This document shows, one piece after another, positions 1-8,355 of a stretch of 25,326 nt of DNA; within the stretch, counting starts at the first letter, position 1, and each line of letters begins with the position of its first letter. Location of the stretch: contig CBDVEQ010000011.1 in the NCBI GenBank assembly GCA_965373045.1, forward strand, positions 1-25,326. The letters run 5' to 3'. The position numbers and the translations under genes were made by a program. The notes beneath the pieces are model-generated. The model saw only the letters and a program-made list of their open reading frames with translations, did no database searches and was not told where the DNA came from. Source of the stretch: DAOVDI01 sp965373045. Its GTDB lineage: Bacteria; Acidobacteriota; Aminicenantia; Aminicenantales; Aminicenantaceae.

Positions 1-1251
1 GATATCGAAAAACAGATCGATCTTCAATTGATATACATCATTTTTTATGACAGGTTTAATCATTATTTTGCCTCCACACAATTCATAAAGAATTATGAAG
101 ATATTTACATGTCCAGCAGTCTTCCGGCCAATGTGACACCTCAGAGTTATAATACAGAGAGACGGCGGTTGGTGGATAAAGAGACTAAACAAATCCTCAA
201 TATCCTCGAGGTTGAGATCCCTGTTCATTATAAAGGAGCTGAGCTCAGATGGGGCAGCATCAAGATCGGCCTGTCCCTGGAAGAGGCTCTGGAAGAAATC
301 CGGAAAACCAGGCTGGCCTTGCTGTTGATCGGCCTGGCTGGATTGATTGTCGGTCTTATTGGGGCGATATTTTTAGCCCGTCATATTACCGGTCCTATCA
401 AGAAACTTGTGAATGGAACAGTGACAATATCGCGGGGAGATTTCAGCCAGACCATAGATATCCATTCCCGTGATGAAATAGGGGAGCTGGCCAAGAGTTT
501 TAACCAGATGAGCCAGGATCTGCAGATATCCAGAAGACAGGCCGAGGAAACGCATCAGAAATTGATCGAAGCGGAAAAACTGGCCTCCATCGGCCGTATG
601 GCAGCCGGTATCGCTCACGAGATCCGGAATCCCTTAACGGCTATCAAGTTGAATATTCAAAAAGTGTTTTCTAATAAAGGACTGGGAGATATTGAGCAGT
701 CATACCTTAAAATATCCCAGGAAGGCATCAGACATATAGAGATATTTATCAAGGAACTTCTAAGTTTTACCCGAGTGACTGAATTGAATATAGATCAGTT
801 CTCTATGGAGATGATCCTGGATGAGTCCATTAAGATGGTTTCAGACTCAATGGAATTAAAGAAGATCCAGGTGATCAGAAATTATGAAAAGGAGCTTCCT
901 CAGGTGAGAGTGGACGCGGATAAAATGAGACAGGTATTTATCAACCTGCTCGATAATGCTAATGATGCGCTCAGCGAAGGAGGGATCATCGGAGTAGGTA
1001 TATTTCATGTTAAAGATAGATCCTGCCATACGGTTAAGGTAGAAATATCGGACAACGGCTGCGGCATTCCAGAAAAAGATTGGGACACTGTTTTTGAGCC
1101 TTACTTTACGACAAAAAGTTCCGGATTCGGGCTCGGTCTGGCCAACGCCCGAAAAATTGTGGAACGTCATAAAGGTACAATCCTTGTCAAAAAGAAACCC
1201 GGAGATGGGACCATATTCGAAGTACTCATCCCGTGTGAAGAGGAAAGATGA
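1..1251 (+). CDS. Sensor histidine kinase, 5' truncated by window edge
   Basis: Membrane-bound two-component kinase that should autophosphorylate and pass phosphate to the regulator encoded next. The reading frame is open from base 1, so the TTG at 28 is not a convincing start and the N-terminus lies outside the window. The visible 416 residues hold the end of an extracytoplasmic sensor domain, one hydrophobic helix (about residues 104-127), a HAMP linker (about 128-180), a HisKA domain with the H-box AHEIRNP (phospho-acceptor His206), and a HATPase domain with N-box NLLDNANDA, G1 box DNGCGIP and G2 box GFGLGLANA. It overlaps the response regulator by four bases (ATGA), so the pair is translationally coupled. 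The signal sensed cannot be told from the sequence. Confidence 0.95.
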   Translation, partial: DIEKQIDLQLIYIIFYDRFNHYFASTQFIKNYEDIYMSSSLPANVTPQSYNTERRRLVDKETKQILNILEVEIPVHYKGAELRWGSIKIGLSLEEALEEIRKTRLALLLIGLAGLIVGLIGAIFLARHITGPIKKLVNGTVTISRGDFSQTIDIHSRDEIGELAKSFNQMSQDLQISRRQAEETHQKLIEAEKLASIGRMAAGIAHEIRNPLTAIKLNIQKVFSNKGLGDIEQSYLKISQEGIRHIEIFIKELLSFTRVTELNIDQFSMEMILDESIKMVSDSMELKKIQVIRNYEKELPQVRVDADKMRQVFINLLDNANDALSEGGIIGVGIFHVKDRSCHTVKVEISDNGCGIPEKDWDTVFEPYFTTKSSGFGLGLANARKIVERHKGTILVKKKPGDGTIFEVLIPCEEER

Positions 1252-2582
1252 AATCAATATTGATTATTGACGACGATCCTTTAATACGTAAAACACTTTC
1301 AACACACCTTTCCAAAGAAGGGTATGATATTTATTTAGCCGAAACCGGGAATGAGGGGATTTGCGCATATGAGGATAAATCACCGGACCTGGTGATACTT
1401 GACATACGCCTTCCGGATATTGATGGACTTGAAACCATGCAGAGGATCAAAGAGAAGAACCATGGGGCGACGGTTATCATCATAACAGCCTACGACGATA
1501 TGAAGACTACGGTTGAAGCGATCAAGCTGGGGGCGTTTGAATATCTGGTAAAGCCTCTTGATTTTGTGGATCTTCAGTTGACTATTGACAAGGCGTTCCA
1601 GATGAAAAGTCTGGAGGAGAAACTCAGTTATCTTGTTGCAGAAAAGGAGAAGGAATACACAATTGATAACATTGTGGGGCGATCGCCTCAGATGAGAAAT
1701 GTTTTCAAAATGATCGGTTCAGTTGCGATAACGAGGACCAATATCCTGATCCAGGGAGAGAGCGGCACCGGAAAGGAACTGGTCGCCAAAGCCATCCATT
1801 TTAACAGTCCTTTCAGCAAGGAACCTTTTATTGTCATCAATTGTTCCGCCATATCAGACACCCTCCTTGAGAGTGAGTTGTTTGGCCATGTCAAAGGGGC
1901 TTTTACAGATGCGGTCACTGAGACCAAGGGAAAATTTGAGATTGCCGGGAAAGGAACTCTATTTCTGGACGAGATCGGAGATATGTCAAAAAATCTCCAG
2001 TCCAAGCTCATGCGCGTCATTGAAACACGGGATTTCATGAAGGTCGGAGGAGAAAAGATCCTTAAAACTGAAGCCAGGATCATTGCCGCGAGCAATAAAA
2101 AACTAAAAATTCTGGTTGATAAGGGACTGTTCAGGGAAGATCTGTATTATCGTTTAAAGGTCGTGGAGATCGAACTTCCTTCCCTGAGAGAAAGAAAGGA
2201 AGATATTCCGGATCTGGTTGTATATCTGCTTGAAAAAATTAACCTGGAGATCCGTAAAAATGTCCGCAAGGTCCCGCCTCAGGTGATGAAACTCCTCACG
2301 AATCTACCATGGAAGGGGAATGTGCGAGAGCTTGAAAATGCTTTGACCAGGGCCGTTATTCTAGCTAAAGGAGATGTGATACTGCAGGAAAACCTTCCCA
2401 TTGAAAGAGGGGAAAGAGATCTTCTTCCCAAAGAGCTAATACCATTAAAGAATGTCGAAAAAAGTTATATTCAACATGTACTAAGCGCCACCAAGGGAAA
2501 CAAAACGCAAACGAGTCAAATCTTGAAGATCAGCCGGCCGACTCTGGATAAGAAAATCAGGGAATATAAACTTAATCTTTAG
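1248..2582 (+). CDS. NtrC-family sigma-54-dependent response regulator
   Basis: Transcription activator of the NtrC class, 444 residues, full length for the family. The receiver domain (1-120) has acidic residues D8/D9, phospho-acceptor D52, T80 and K102. The central AAA+ domain has Walker A GESGTGKE and Walker B GTLFLDEIGDM. The C-terminal Fis-type helix-turn-helix (about 405-444) contains NKTQTSQILKISRPTLDKKI. The sigma-54 contact loop reads GAFTDA rather than the usual GAFTGA, a variant also known in other family members. Its partner is the overlapping histidine kinase. Targets are unknown: I found no convincing -24/-12 sigma-54 promoter in the window, although the aminotransferase-pgs genes begin 33 bases downstream and are probably in the same transcript. 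Confidence 0.95.
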   Translation: MKSILIIDDDPLIRKTLSTHLSKEGYDIYLAETGNEGICAYEDKSPDLVILDIRLPDIDGLETMQRIKEKNHGATVIIITAYDDMKTTVEAIKLGAFEYLVKPLDFVDLQLTIDKAFQMKSLEEKLSYLVAEKEKEYTIDNIVGRSPQMRNVFKMIGSVAITRTNILIQGESGTGKELVAKAIHFNSPFSKEPFIVINCSAISDTLLESELFGHVKGAFTDAVTETKGKFEIAGKGTLFLDEIGDMSKNLQSKLMRVIETRDFMKVGGEKILKTEARIIAASNKKLKILVDKGLFREDLYYRLKVVEIELPSLRERKEDIPDLVVYLLEKINLEIRKNVRKVPPQVMKLLTNLPWKGNVRELENALTRAVILAKGDVILQENLPIERGERDLLPKELIPLKNVEKSYIQHVLSATKGNKTQTSQILKISRPTLDKKIREYKLNL

Positions 2583-2615
2583 CGTTTTGATATATGCTAT
2601 TAGGAGGATATTAAT

Positions 2616-3947
2616 ATGAAAAATGACTATTTAAACAGCGGAAGCCCCATGAACGGGTTGTCTAGAAGGGATTTTGTTAAATATCTTGTAGCTGGCTCAG
2701 CATTTTCCGCTTCAACCCTGACAAGGCTGAACGCTTCTATCTACCAGAGCATAACATCTCTTAATCAGAACTATATCAAGGATGAATCACCTGACGGAGT
2801 CTATTGGGATTCCATCCAGCAGCATTTTCTCTTTCAGGACGGGGTCATAATGATGAACAACGGGACGGTCGGGCCTATGCCCAAACCCGTGTTTAACACA
2901 TTGATGAAGACCTTCAAAGTCCAGGTAACAAATCCCTTTGATGTTTACAACTACATCCCGAGGAAAAGGGAGCAAGTCCGCCGAAGGCTGGCGGAATTCA
3001 TCAGTGCCTCACCAGAAGAAGTTGTTATGACAAGAAATACGACAGAAGGCATTAATTTTATGGCCAACGGATTAGAAATGAAGGAAGGTGATGAAGTTCT
3101 TCTTTCGACGATGGAACATCCGGCCGGGATTCATCCATGGCGGTTAAAGGAAAAGAGGTTTGGTATCAAGATCGTTGAGGTTCCCATCGGCCTGCCGCCA
3201 AAAAGCATTGACGAGTTTGTCGGTTCCTTTGAAAAGGCGATTACACAGCAAACCAGGATCATCAGCATAAGCCACACGGTGTTTATCTCAGGCCTTATCT
3301 CCCCGCTCAAAGAGCTCTGCAGAATGGCCCATGATAAGGAAGTCCTGGTCCTGGCTGATGGTGCGCATGCTATCGGTATGCTGAACCTAAACATGAAAAG
3401 CCTTGGTGTGGACTTCTATACGACCAGTCCCTATAAGTGGATGGGTGCGCCCTGCGGGATCGGTGTCCTGTATATCAAAAAAGAGATACAGGACCGGATT
3501 TGGCCAACGATAGCTTCATCCGGATGGGATACGCATACAGATGCGAGAAAATTCGAAACACTCGGACAGAGGGCGGATGCCCTAATGGTGGCCTTGGGAG
3601 AAACTGTGGATTTCCAGAATCACATCGGGAGAACCCGGATTGAAAAGAGGATCAAGGCCCTGGCAGGATATCTGAAGCAGGAGTTAAAATCGATCCCTGG
3701 AGTGAAACTGCATACATCCGAAGATCCTTATATCAGCGGTGGTTTGACCGTGTTTTCCTGCAAGGACGTTGATCCGGCAAGGATCGTGGACTATGTCCGC
3801 CATAAATACAATATTGTAGTACGGACAGTCGGCAGCAAAAAAAAGGGAACTTATGGCGTCAGGGTCTCAACCCCCATCTATGTCACTTACAGGCATATCG
3901 ATATGCTTCTGGAAGGGATAAAGACTCTCGTACGGCATAAAGCCTGA
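2616..3947 (+). CDS. Tat-exported class V aminotransferase (PLP, cysteine desulfurase-like fold)
   Basis: PLP enzyme of the class V aminotransferase / isopenicillin-N-epimerase-like group, 443 residues. The N-terminus carries a twin-arginine motif SRRDFVK (Arg17-Arg18) followed by a short hydrophobic stretch ending near ALNA-type residues (about 40), so the folded, cofactor-loaded enzyme should be exported to the periplasm. The fold markers are the DGAHAIG motif (His251) and the PLP lysine in SPYKWMG (Lys274). The start has a strong ribosome site, TAGGAGGAT, at about -10. It lies between the two-component genes and pgsB (15-base gap), which suggests an amino-acid-modifying role linked to the polymer locus. 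Its substrate is not predictable; epimerase, desulfurase and lyase activities are all known in this fold. Confidence 0.88.
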   Translation: MKNDYLNSGSPMNGLSRRDFVKYLVAGSAFSASTLTRLNASIYQSITSLNQNYIKDESPDGVYWDSIQQHFLFQDGVIMMNNGTVGPMPKPVFNTLMKTFKVQVTNPFDVYNYIPRKREQVRRRLAEFISASPEEVVMTRNTTEGINFMANGLEMKEGDEVLLSTMEHPAGIHPWRLKEKRFGIKIVEVPIGLPPKSIDEFVGSFEKAITQQTRIISISHTVFISGLISPLKELCRMAHDKEVLVLADGAHAIGMLNLNMKSLGVDFYTTSPYKWMGAPCGIGVLYIKKEIQDRIWPTIASSGWDTHTDARKFETLGQRADALMVALGETVDFQNHIGRTRIEKRIKALAGYLKQELKSIPGVKLHTSEDPYISGGLTVFSCKDVDPARIVDYVRHKYNIVVRTVGSKKKGTYGVRVSTPIYVTYRHIDMLLEGIKTLVRHKA

Positions 3948-3962
3948 TATGCGATATCGAGA

Positions 3963-5168
3963 GTGATCAGTTCTCTTGTTTTAACAGGTTTCTGTATTTT
4001 TATTCTTCTTGTTTACCTGTCGTTTGAAAAATATCAGAATATCCGGCGATTGAAGCAAATCCCTTTGCGCATCTGTGTCACAGGCACCAGGGGAAAATCC
4101 AGTGTCACTCGCCTCATTGCAGGAGTGCTCAATGCATCCGGCCTGGCAGCTGCAGCTAAGACCACAGGCTCAAGACCGGTTTTTATTTCACCTGATGGGA
4201 CAGAGACGGTTTTATTCCGCAGGGGTTTGCCGTCCATCCTGGAGGGCAAAAGATTCATCAAGATGGTCCTGGAAACTTCAGCACAGTCCTTTGTTGCAGA
4301 GATGATGAGCATCCGGCCGGAGACCCTCAACACCGAGTCATTGAGGATCCTGCGGCCCCAAATTCTTGTTATCACCAATGTCCGGATGGACCACATGGAA
4401 CACATGGGATACACAGCCGGAGAGATCGCAAAAAGCTTTGCATTCGCCGTCCCTTTTCACGGGACAGTTTTTGTTCCGGAAGAGGAGTTATTTCCTGTTT
4501 TTGAAGAAACGGCTAGGCAAAGGGGATCAAGGATCATATGTATTCCTAAGATTCCACAGCTCAGGATCAACAAGGAAATAGGCCCGGGGTTGGATCAGGA
4601 ATGGGAGCAGAATATCCGTTTGGCCAAGGGGGTCGGACAATTTCTTGAACTGAAAGATCGATCTATCAATGCAGGAATGCTGGAGTCTAATCCGGATATC
4701 GGGGGTCTCAAGATATGGTCGATCAAAGGTGAAGCCCGGTCTTCAAAATGGATTGCGATCAGCGCTTTTGCTGCAAATGATCCTGGTTCAACCATCGAGG
4801 TTCTGAAGAAGTTAAGGATACAGGGACTGTTTCCCGGAGGAAGGACAATAGGCATCCTGAATCTCCGAATGGACAGAGGAGACAGAACGCTTCAATGGCT
4901 CGAGGCTATTCAACGGGGACGGTTTTCCGAATTTGACGGGATGATGCTGATTGGCGGACATGCCATGGTACTGAATAGAAAATTCCGGTCCATGGATTTG
5001 GATACGATTTTCTGGCACAGCCGGAGTGTAGATCCTGAGGAAGTTATGAAAAGGCTTCGAGCTGAAATATCAGGGCAGGCTGTCCTTATCGGTATGGGGA
5101 ATATGGGCGGCATGGGCCGCAGGTTTGTCGGCTTATGGGAAAAAACTGGGGAAGCCTATGGTGTATGA
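3963..5168 (+). CDS. pgsB: Poly-gamma-glutamate synthase subunit PgsB/CapB
   Basis: ATP-dependent amide ligase of the Mur-ligase-like PgsB/CapB family, which activates the carboxylate of the growing chain and adds glutamate through a gamma-amide bond at the inner membrane. The 401-residue protein starts with one membrane helix (about 4-20), followed by the P-loop GTRGKSS (residues 41-47) and the conserved segment ITNVRMDHMEHMG, which resembles the metal/ATP region of PgsB. The start is a GTG 15 bases after the aminotransferase stop. The length matches the family (about 390-400). The 3' end overlaps pgsC. PgsB needs PgsC for activity; the usual third gene, pgsA/capA, is missing here. Confidence 0.93.
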   Translation: MISSLVLTGFCIFILLVYLSFEKYQNIRRLKQIPLRICVTGTRGKSSVTRLIAGVLNASGLAAAAKTTGSRPVFISPDGTETVLFRRGLPSILEGKRFIKMVLETSAQSFVAEMMSIRPETLNTESLRILRPQILVITNVRMDHMEHMGYTAGEIAKSFAFAVPFHGTVFVPEEELFPVFEETARQRGSRIICIPKIPQLRINKEIGPGLDQEWEQNIRLAKGVGQFLELKDRSINAGMLESNPDIGGLKIWSIKGEARSSKWIAISAFAANDPGSTIEVLKKLRIQGLFPGGRTIGILNLRMDRGDRTLQWLEAIQRGRFSEFDGMMLIGGHAMVLNRKFRSMDLDTIFWHSRSVDPEEVMKRLRAEISGQAVLIGMGNMGGMGRRFVGLWEKTGEAYGV

Positions 5169-5595
5169 GACACTTATTATAGGAGTTGTTATTGCACTTC
5201 TTTATTCAGAATGGGCGGATCTTTATCCCGGCGGGATCATTGTACCCGCCTACATGGCCCTCTACCTGGACAGGCCTTTTAAGATCGTGATCACGATCGC
5301 TGTTGCTTTTTTCGCGCTGCTTTCTTATAGACTACTGTCCCGGTTTTTTATTCTTTTTGGCAGGCGGCGGTTTGTTCTTCTCCTTCTGTTTGGTGCGTTC
5401 TGGGCTTTTGCCTGGGGGATAGCATGGCCCCACCTCTTTGGCCCTTCTACCGGATTAAAAGCGATCGGCTGGATCATTCCCGGCCTCCTTGCCAACAACC
5501 TGGAAAAACAGAAAAAGCTGCCCACCCTGGCCGGGCTTCTGACAGTATCCGTGCTGACTTATTTTTGTGCCCGGGTGGTGGCCCTGGTATTTTAA
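5158..5595 (+). CDS. pgsC: Poly-gamma-glutamate synthase membrane subunit PgsC/CapC
   Basis: Small polytopic membrane partner of PgsB, 145 residues, close to the usual 149. It has about four hydrophobic helices and the family features ADLYPGGIIVPAYMALYLDRP near the N-terminus and GWIIPGLLANNLEKQ near the C-terminus. I chose the ATG at 5158 rather than the upstream TTG at 5125, because the protein then starts MVYETLIIG, as in family members, and has GGGGAAG just upstream inside pgsB. This gives an 11-base overlap with pgsB, typical of translational coupling. The downstream gene pgsW begins one base after its stop. Confidence 0.93.
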   Translation: MVYETLIIGVVIALLYSEWADLYPGGIIVPAYMALYLDRPFKIVITIAVAFFALLSYRLLSRFFILFGRRRFVLLLLFGAFWAFAWGIAWPHLFGPSTGLKAIGWIIPGLLANNLEKQKKLPTLAGLLTVSVLTYFCARVVALVF

Positions 5596-5596
5596 C

Positions 5597-6712
5597 ATGG
5601 ATTATACACAAGCCGGAGCCGGTACCAAGAGTGTCCGGATTTATGTCCTTCTAAGCATCAGTATTATCTTTTTTTTGGCTGCCCGGATTTTTCCGGGGAG
5701 AGGCTTGAATTTCCTGAAAAAAGAGATGGTCGAAGCCTCTCAACTGATGGCTCAAGCAGCGGATATACTCAGGGCCTGCCGCGAGGCAAAGGGTATCCCC
5801 ATCGATCGGACATGCGATATCAACGCCACGGGATTGATAGGAAAGGAGTTCTCTTCCGTAACCACATCCGTCGGCCAGTTGGAGGCCAAGAGAACCTCCT
5901 CCGATCCGAATTTTGCCGGACTTCTGGTCTACCTGCTGAGGAAAGCAGGAGTCAGGAATGGAGATGTGATCGCTGTCGGGGCCTCGGGTTCCTTTCCGGC
6001 GCTTATCACGGCTGTTCTTGCCGCCTCAAAAGCTATGGAAATAAAGCCGTTGATAATCTGTTCCATCGGAGCGTCCCAATGGGGAGCAAATAATCCGGAT
6101 TTCCATGTGCTGGACATGCAGCGATGCCTTGCAGAGCAAGGAATATTTTCCACTCTTCCCATCGCTTATTCTTTGGGAGGGATCAGAGATATTGGAGAGG
6201 ATATGAGTGAGCCGGGCCGGGAAAAACTTACGCAGGAGATAAGAAAATCCGGGGTTTTGTTCTTATCCGAGCCTGACTTGGGAAAAAATGTTGCCAAGCG
6301 CATGAAGCTGTACATAAAGGGAGCGGAGCTCTCTCCGATCAAGGCATTTGTCAATATCGGAGGAAGCTGGGTCAATATGGGAACCGATTCCCGTATCCTT
6401 GAAGTCAAACCAGGGCTGGCGCATATTGACGACTTTCCCCCTGTGGAGAAACAGGGGATGATTTTCGCCATGGCGGCAAAGAACGTGCCTGTTATTCACT
6501 GCCTTTTTGTCAAAGGGCTTGTCCGGAAATACGGTCTTGAATGGGATCCCTCTCCTTTGCCAAAGCCTGGGGAGAGCCGTTTGTACAGCCTGGTTGCCGG
6601 AGATCAGAAGGTTTTTCTACTGATCGCCGCCGGCTATTTTGTTTGTATTTTATTCCTGGCATACTTCATTCGTAATAAGCCTGAATTATTTATAAAATTC
6701 GACGACACCTAA
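5597..6712 (+). CDS. pgsW: Poly-gamma-glutamate system protein PgsW-like
   Basis: Membrane protein of the 'poly-gamma-glutamate system protein' family (the PgsW group) that accompanies pgsBC in Gram-negative anaerobes; its biochemical role is not established. With the ATG at 5597, one base after pgsC, it is 371 residues: an N-terminal helix (about 15-33), a soluble domain with glycine-rich turns (VIAVGASGSFPAL, NIGGSWVNMG), and a C-terminal helix (about 339-360). The last residues (PELFIKFDDT) and the stop codon are encoded by the left end of the dispersed repeat at 6680, so the original C-terminus has probably been replaced. It is the last gene of the kinase-regulator-aminotransferase-pgs cluster. 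Confidence 0.85.
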   Translation: MDYTQAGAGTKSVRIYVLLSISIIFFLAARIFPGRGLNFLKKEMVEASQLMAQAADILRACREAKGIPIDRTCDINATGLIGKEFSSVTTSVGQLEAKRTSSDPNFAGLLVYLLRKAGVRNGDVIAVGASGSFPALITAVLAASKAMEIKPLIICSIGASQWGANNPDFHVLDMQRCLAEQGIFSTLPIAYSLGGIRDIGEDMSEPGREKLTQEIRKSGVLFLSEPDLGKNVAKRMKLYIKGAELSPIKAFVNIGGSWVNMGTDSRILEVKPGLAHIDDFPPVEKQGMIFAMAAKNVPVIHCLFVKGLVRKYGLEWDPSPLPKPGESRLYSLVAGDQKVFLLIAAGYFVCILFLAYFIRNKPELFIKFDDT

Positions 6713-6934
6713 ATATACTTCTAATGATTTTGACTCTTAACATTGATTTTTACAAACATTAGGATTGAAGCTTTTTACAATTGTATTGTTTTAACTCTAT
6801 GTCGTCGTATTTTGCCCTCCGGGCGGGCCGATATCACCGCAGTGGCTTCGTCGTGTTCCGTTCGCAGTATATAAATACAGCTTCACGAACCACTCCTTGC
6901 AGCTACGGCAATCTCGACCCGTGAATAGTCCAGG
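6680..6934. repeat. Dispersed structured repeat, copy A (complete, about 255 bp)
   Basis: The left end CCTGAATTATTTATAAAA matches copies at 19479 and 25129. The right end, read on the other strand, is CCTGGACTATTCACGGG, an imperfect terminal inverted repeat of the left end. An internal stem pairs 6694-6707 (AAAATTCGACGACA) with 6800-6813 (13 of 14 positions), enclosing a 92-base AT-rich loop. The segment 6815-6927 is a 113-base module that differs from 25213-25325 at only 6 positions by eye. A small hairpin GCAGTAT-ATAA-ATACAGC lies at 6864-6881. No open frame of note lies inside. Together with the following hairpin this explains most of the gene-free stretch 6713-7054. Confidence 0.85.
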
Positions 6935-6939
6935 TTAAG

Positions 6940-6958
6940 TTGGCTTAAGTTAAGCCAA
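6940..6958. repeat. Short perfect hairpin (8-bp arms) after repeat copy A
   Basis: TTGGCTTA, a three-base loop AGT, then TAAGCCAA form a perfect 8-bp hairpin just outside the right end of repeat copy A. It is not followed by a run of T on either strand, so I do not call it a terminator. The remaining bases to 7054 are very AT-rich and show no gene. Confidence 0.6.
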
Positions 6959-7054
6959 GAATGTTTAAATAAATAAAAGCTGTATATAACTATTTGAAAT
7001 TTAAAAAAAACATAATGGGTTAAAAAATTCTAAGTATTTTTAGTTTAGGGCACT

Positions 7055-8335
7055 CTAGTTTTTTATGTGATTAATCAGAGCTTCCAGATAGCGTGATTTC
7101 ACCTGCTGACTTGCAAGGGCCTGTTTGAACGGCGGAAGTTTCAGAATGACGCCTAAAACTCCGGCCATGGCTCGATGACTCCATAAGACCCGATTGTCAA
7201 AAATAAGGTTCTGCAACTTACCCTGTTCAATGGCCATCAACACCATCCTGTGTGTTCCATTCAGGGGGGTAATAACTCTGCTCGGTCGGGATTTCAAGTG
7301 AATACTGCCCTTTGAGCAAGTTCTAACGCAAACACCGCATCCCAGACAGAGATCTTCATCCAATTTCGCCACTTTCATTTTGGGTTTGACTGGATCGTTT
7401 GATGAAACCAATGTCATTGCTTCTACCGGGCAGGCAGTCACACATTCGCCACATCCATTGCAATCAGATTCGGTCACAACCGGGATAAAGTTGGTTGTAT
7501 GGACAGGATTCAGAATTGCAAAACGCCGGGCCGCGATCATAGCCTCGCAGCAACACCCACAGCAGTTGCAAATGAAGTTTACTTTCTCTCTTACATTTTC
7601 ACCGAACTGAACCAGGTTGTGCTCATAAGCTGCCTGCAATAAATCAAGGCATTCTTCCTCTTCTAACGAACGGGCGTAACCGTGCTTAATAAGCGACGCT
7701 GCTATGTTGTCAAATGTCATGCATATTTCCTGCGGTGCTTTACAGGCTCTGCCCAGGTGATACATCTTGTGACGGCAGTAACAGATCCCAACACCCCGAT
7801 GAGTAGCACTCTTAATGACTTCGGTCACCCGCTCATAATCCAGAACATACAGTGCATTTTCTTCAGACAAGGCAGGTTCATGGACAAAGGCACGTCCCAA
7901 CGGAGTTTGACCTTGGGTTAATAGCTCCCTTATGAAATCTTCTTCCACATTTATGTATTCATAAAACAGTTCGCTTAATACCTTCTGATCAATATCATCC
8001 CGCACACGCATTAAGGAGAACTCGAAAAAACCCGCCATCGGGGGCGGCAGAGCATAAACGGACTCCCCATTTTGTTCGACGTCAACCAGAATAGCGCGGC
8101 CAGCCAATTCATCCAGCACCTTTTGAGTGCTAGTCAGGTCCATTTTCCAGATACGGCTGGCTTTTTTCGCTGTGAAGGGTTTGATAGGCATGAGTGAAAC
8201 CAGTTTGCCCTCTTTCTCACTAAAAAGCATTTTCAAGATCTTGAATAATAGTTCAGAAGGGGGTGCGCCCTGAGGATAGCGATTCAATCTGTCTGCTAAC
8301 TTGTAATAACCGGATTTGATTGTTTTATGAGCCAT
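7055..8335 (-). CDS. Iron-sulfur protein with winged-helix-like N-terminus and two 4Fe-4S ferredoxin motifs
   Basis: 426-residue cytoplasmic protein, probably an electron carrier or redox-responsive regulator; I recognise the type but not a named gene. Residues about 25-100 look like a winged helix (short helices, then a DELAGRAILV hairpin-like region). The middle contains a Cys-rich part: C185 and C187 (ICYCRHK), C198, C205, then the dense cluster CNCCGCCCEA (256-265). Two classical ferredoxin motifs follow, CNGCGECVTACP (292-303) and CLGCGVCVRTC (330-340), each suited to a 4Fe-4S cluster. It is divergent from the aminotransferase gene, with a perfect inverted repeat between them that covers its promoter. 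Related proteins occur in anaerobes as ferredoxin-like proteins of unknown partner. Confidence 0.8.
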   Translation of the reverse strand: MAHKTIKSGYYKLADRLNRYPQGAPPSELLFKILKMLFSEKEGKLVSLMPIKPFTAKKASRIWKMDLTSTQKVLDELAGRAILVDVEQNGESVYALPPPMAGFFEFSLMRVRDDIDQKVLSELFYEYINVEEDFIRELLTQGQTPLGRAFVHEPALSEENALYVLDYERVTEVIKSATHRGVGICYCRHKMYHLGRACKAPQEICMTFDNIAASLIKHGYARSLEEEECLDLLQAAYEHNLVQFGENVREKVNFICNCCGCCCEAMIAARRFAILNPVHTTNFIPVVTESDCNGCGECVTACPVEAMTLVSSNDPVKPKMKVAKLDEDLCLGCGVCVRTCSKGSIHLKSRPSRVITPLNGTHRMVLMAIEQGKLQNLIFDNRVLWSHRAMAGVLGVILKLPPFKQALASQQVKSRYLEALINHIKN

Positions 8336-8355
8336 GATTGTATTTTTCTCTTTCT

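Noticed and set aside
5125..5157. TTG start for pgsC
   Set aside because: It would add 11 residues unlike the family; the ATG at 5158 has a ribosome site and gives the normal N-terminus.
5567..5596. Upstream start for pgsW inside pgsC
   Set aside because: The ATG at 5597, one base after the pgsC stop, leaves a normal basic N-terminus before the membrane helix.
6940..6958. Hairpin as a rho-independent terminator of the pgs operon
   Set aside because: No T-run follows on either strand.
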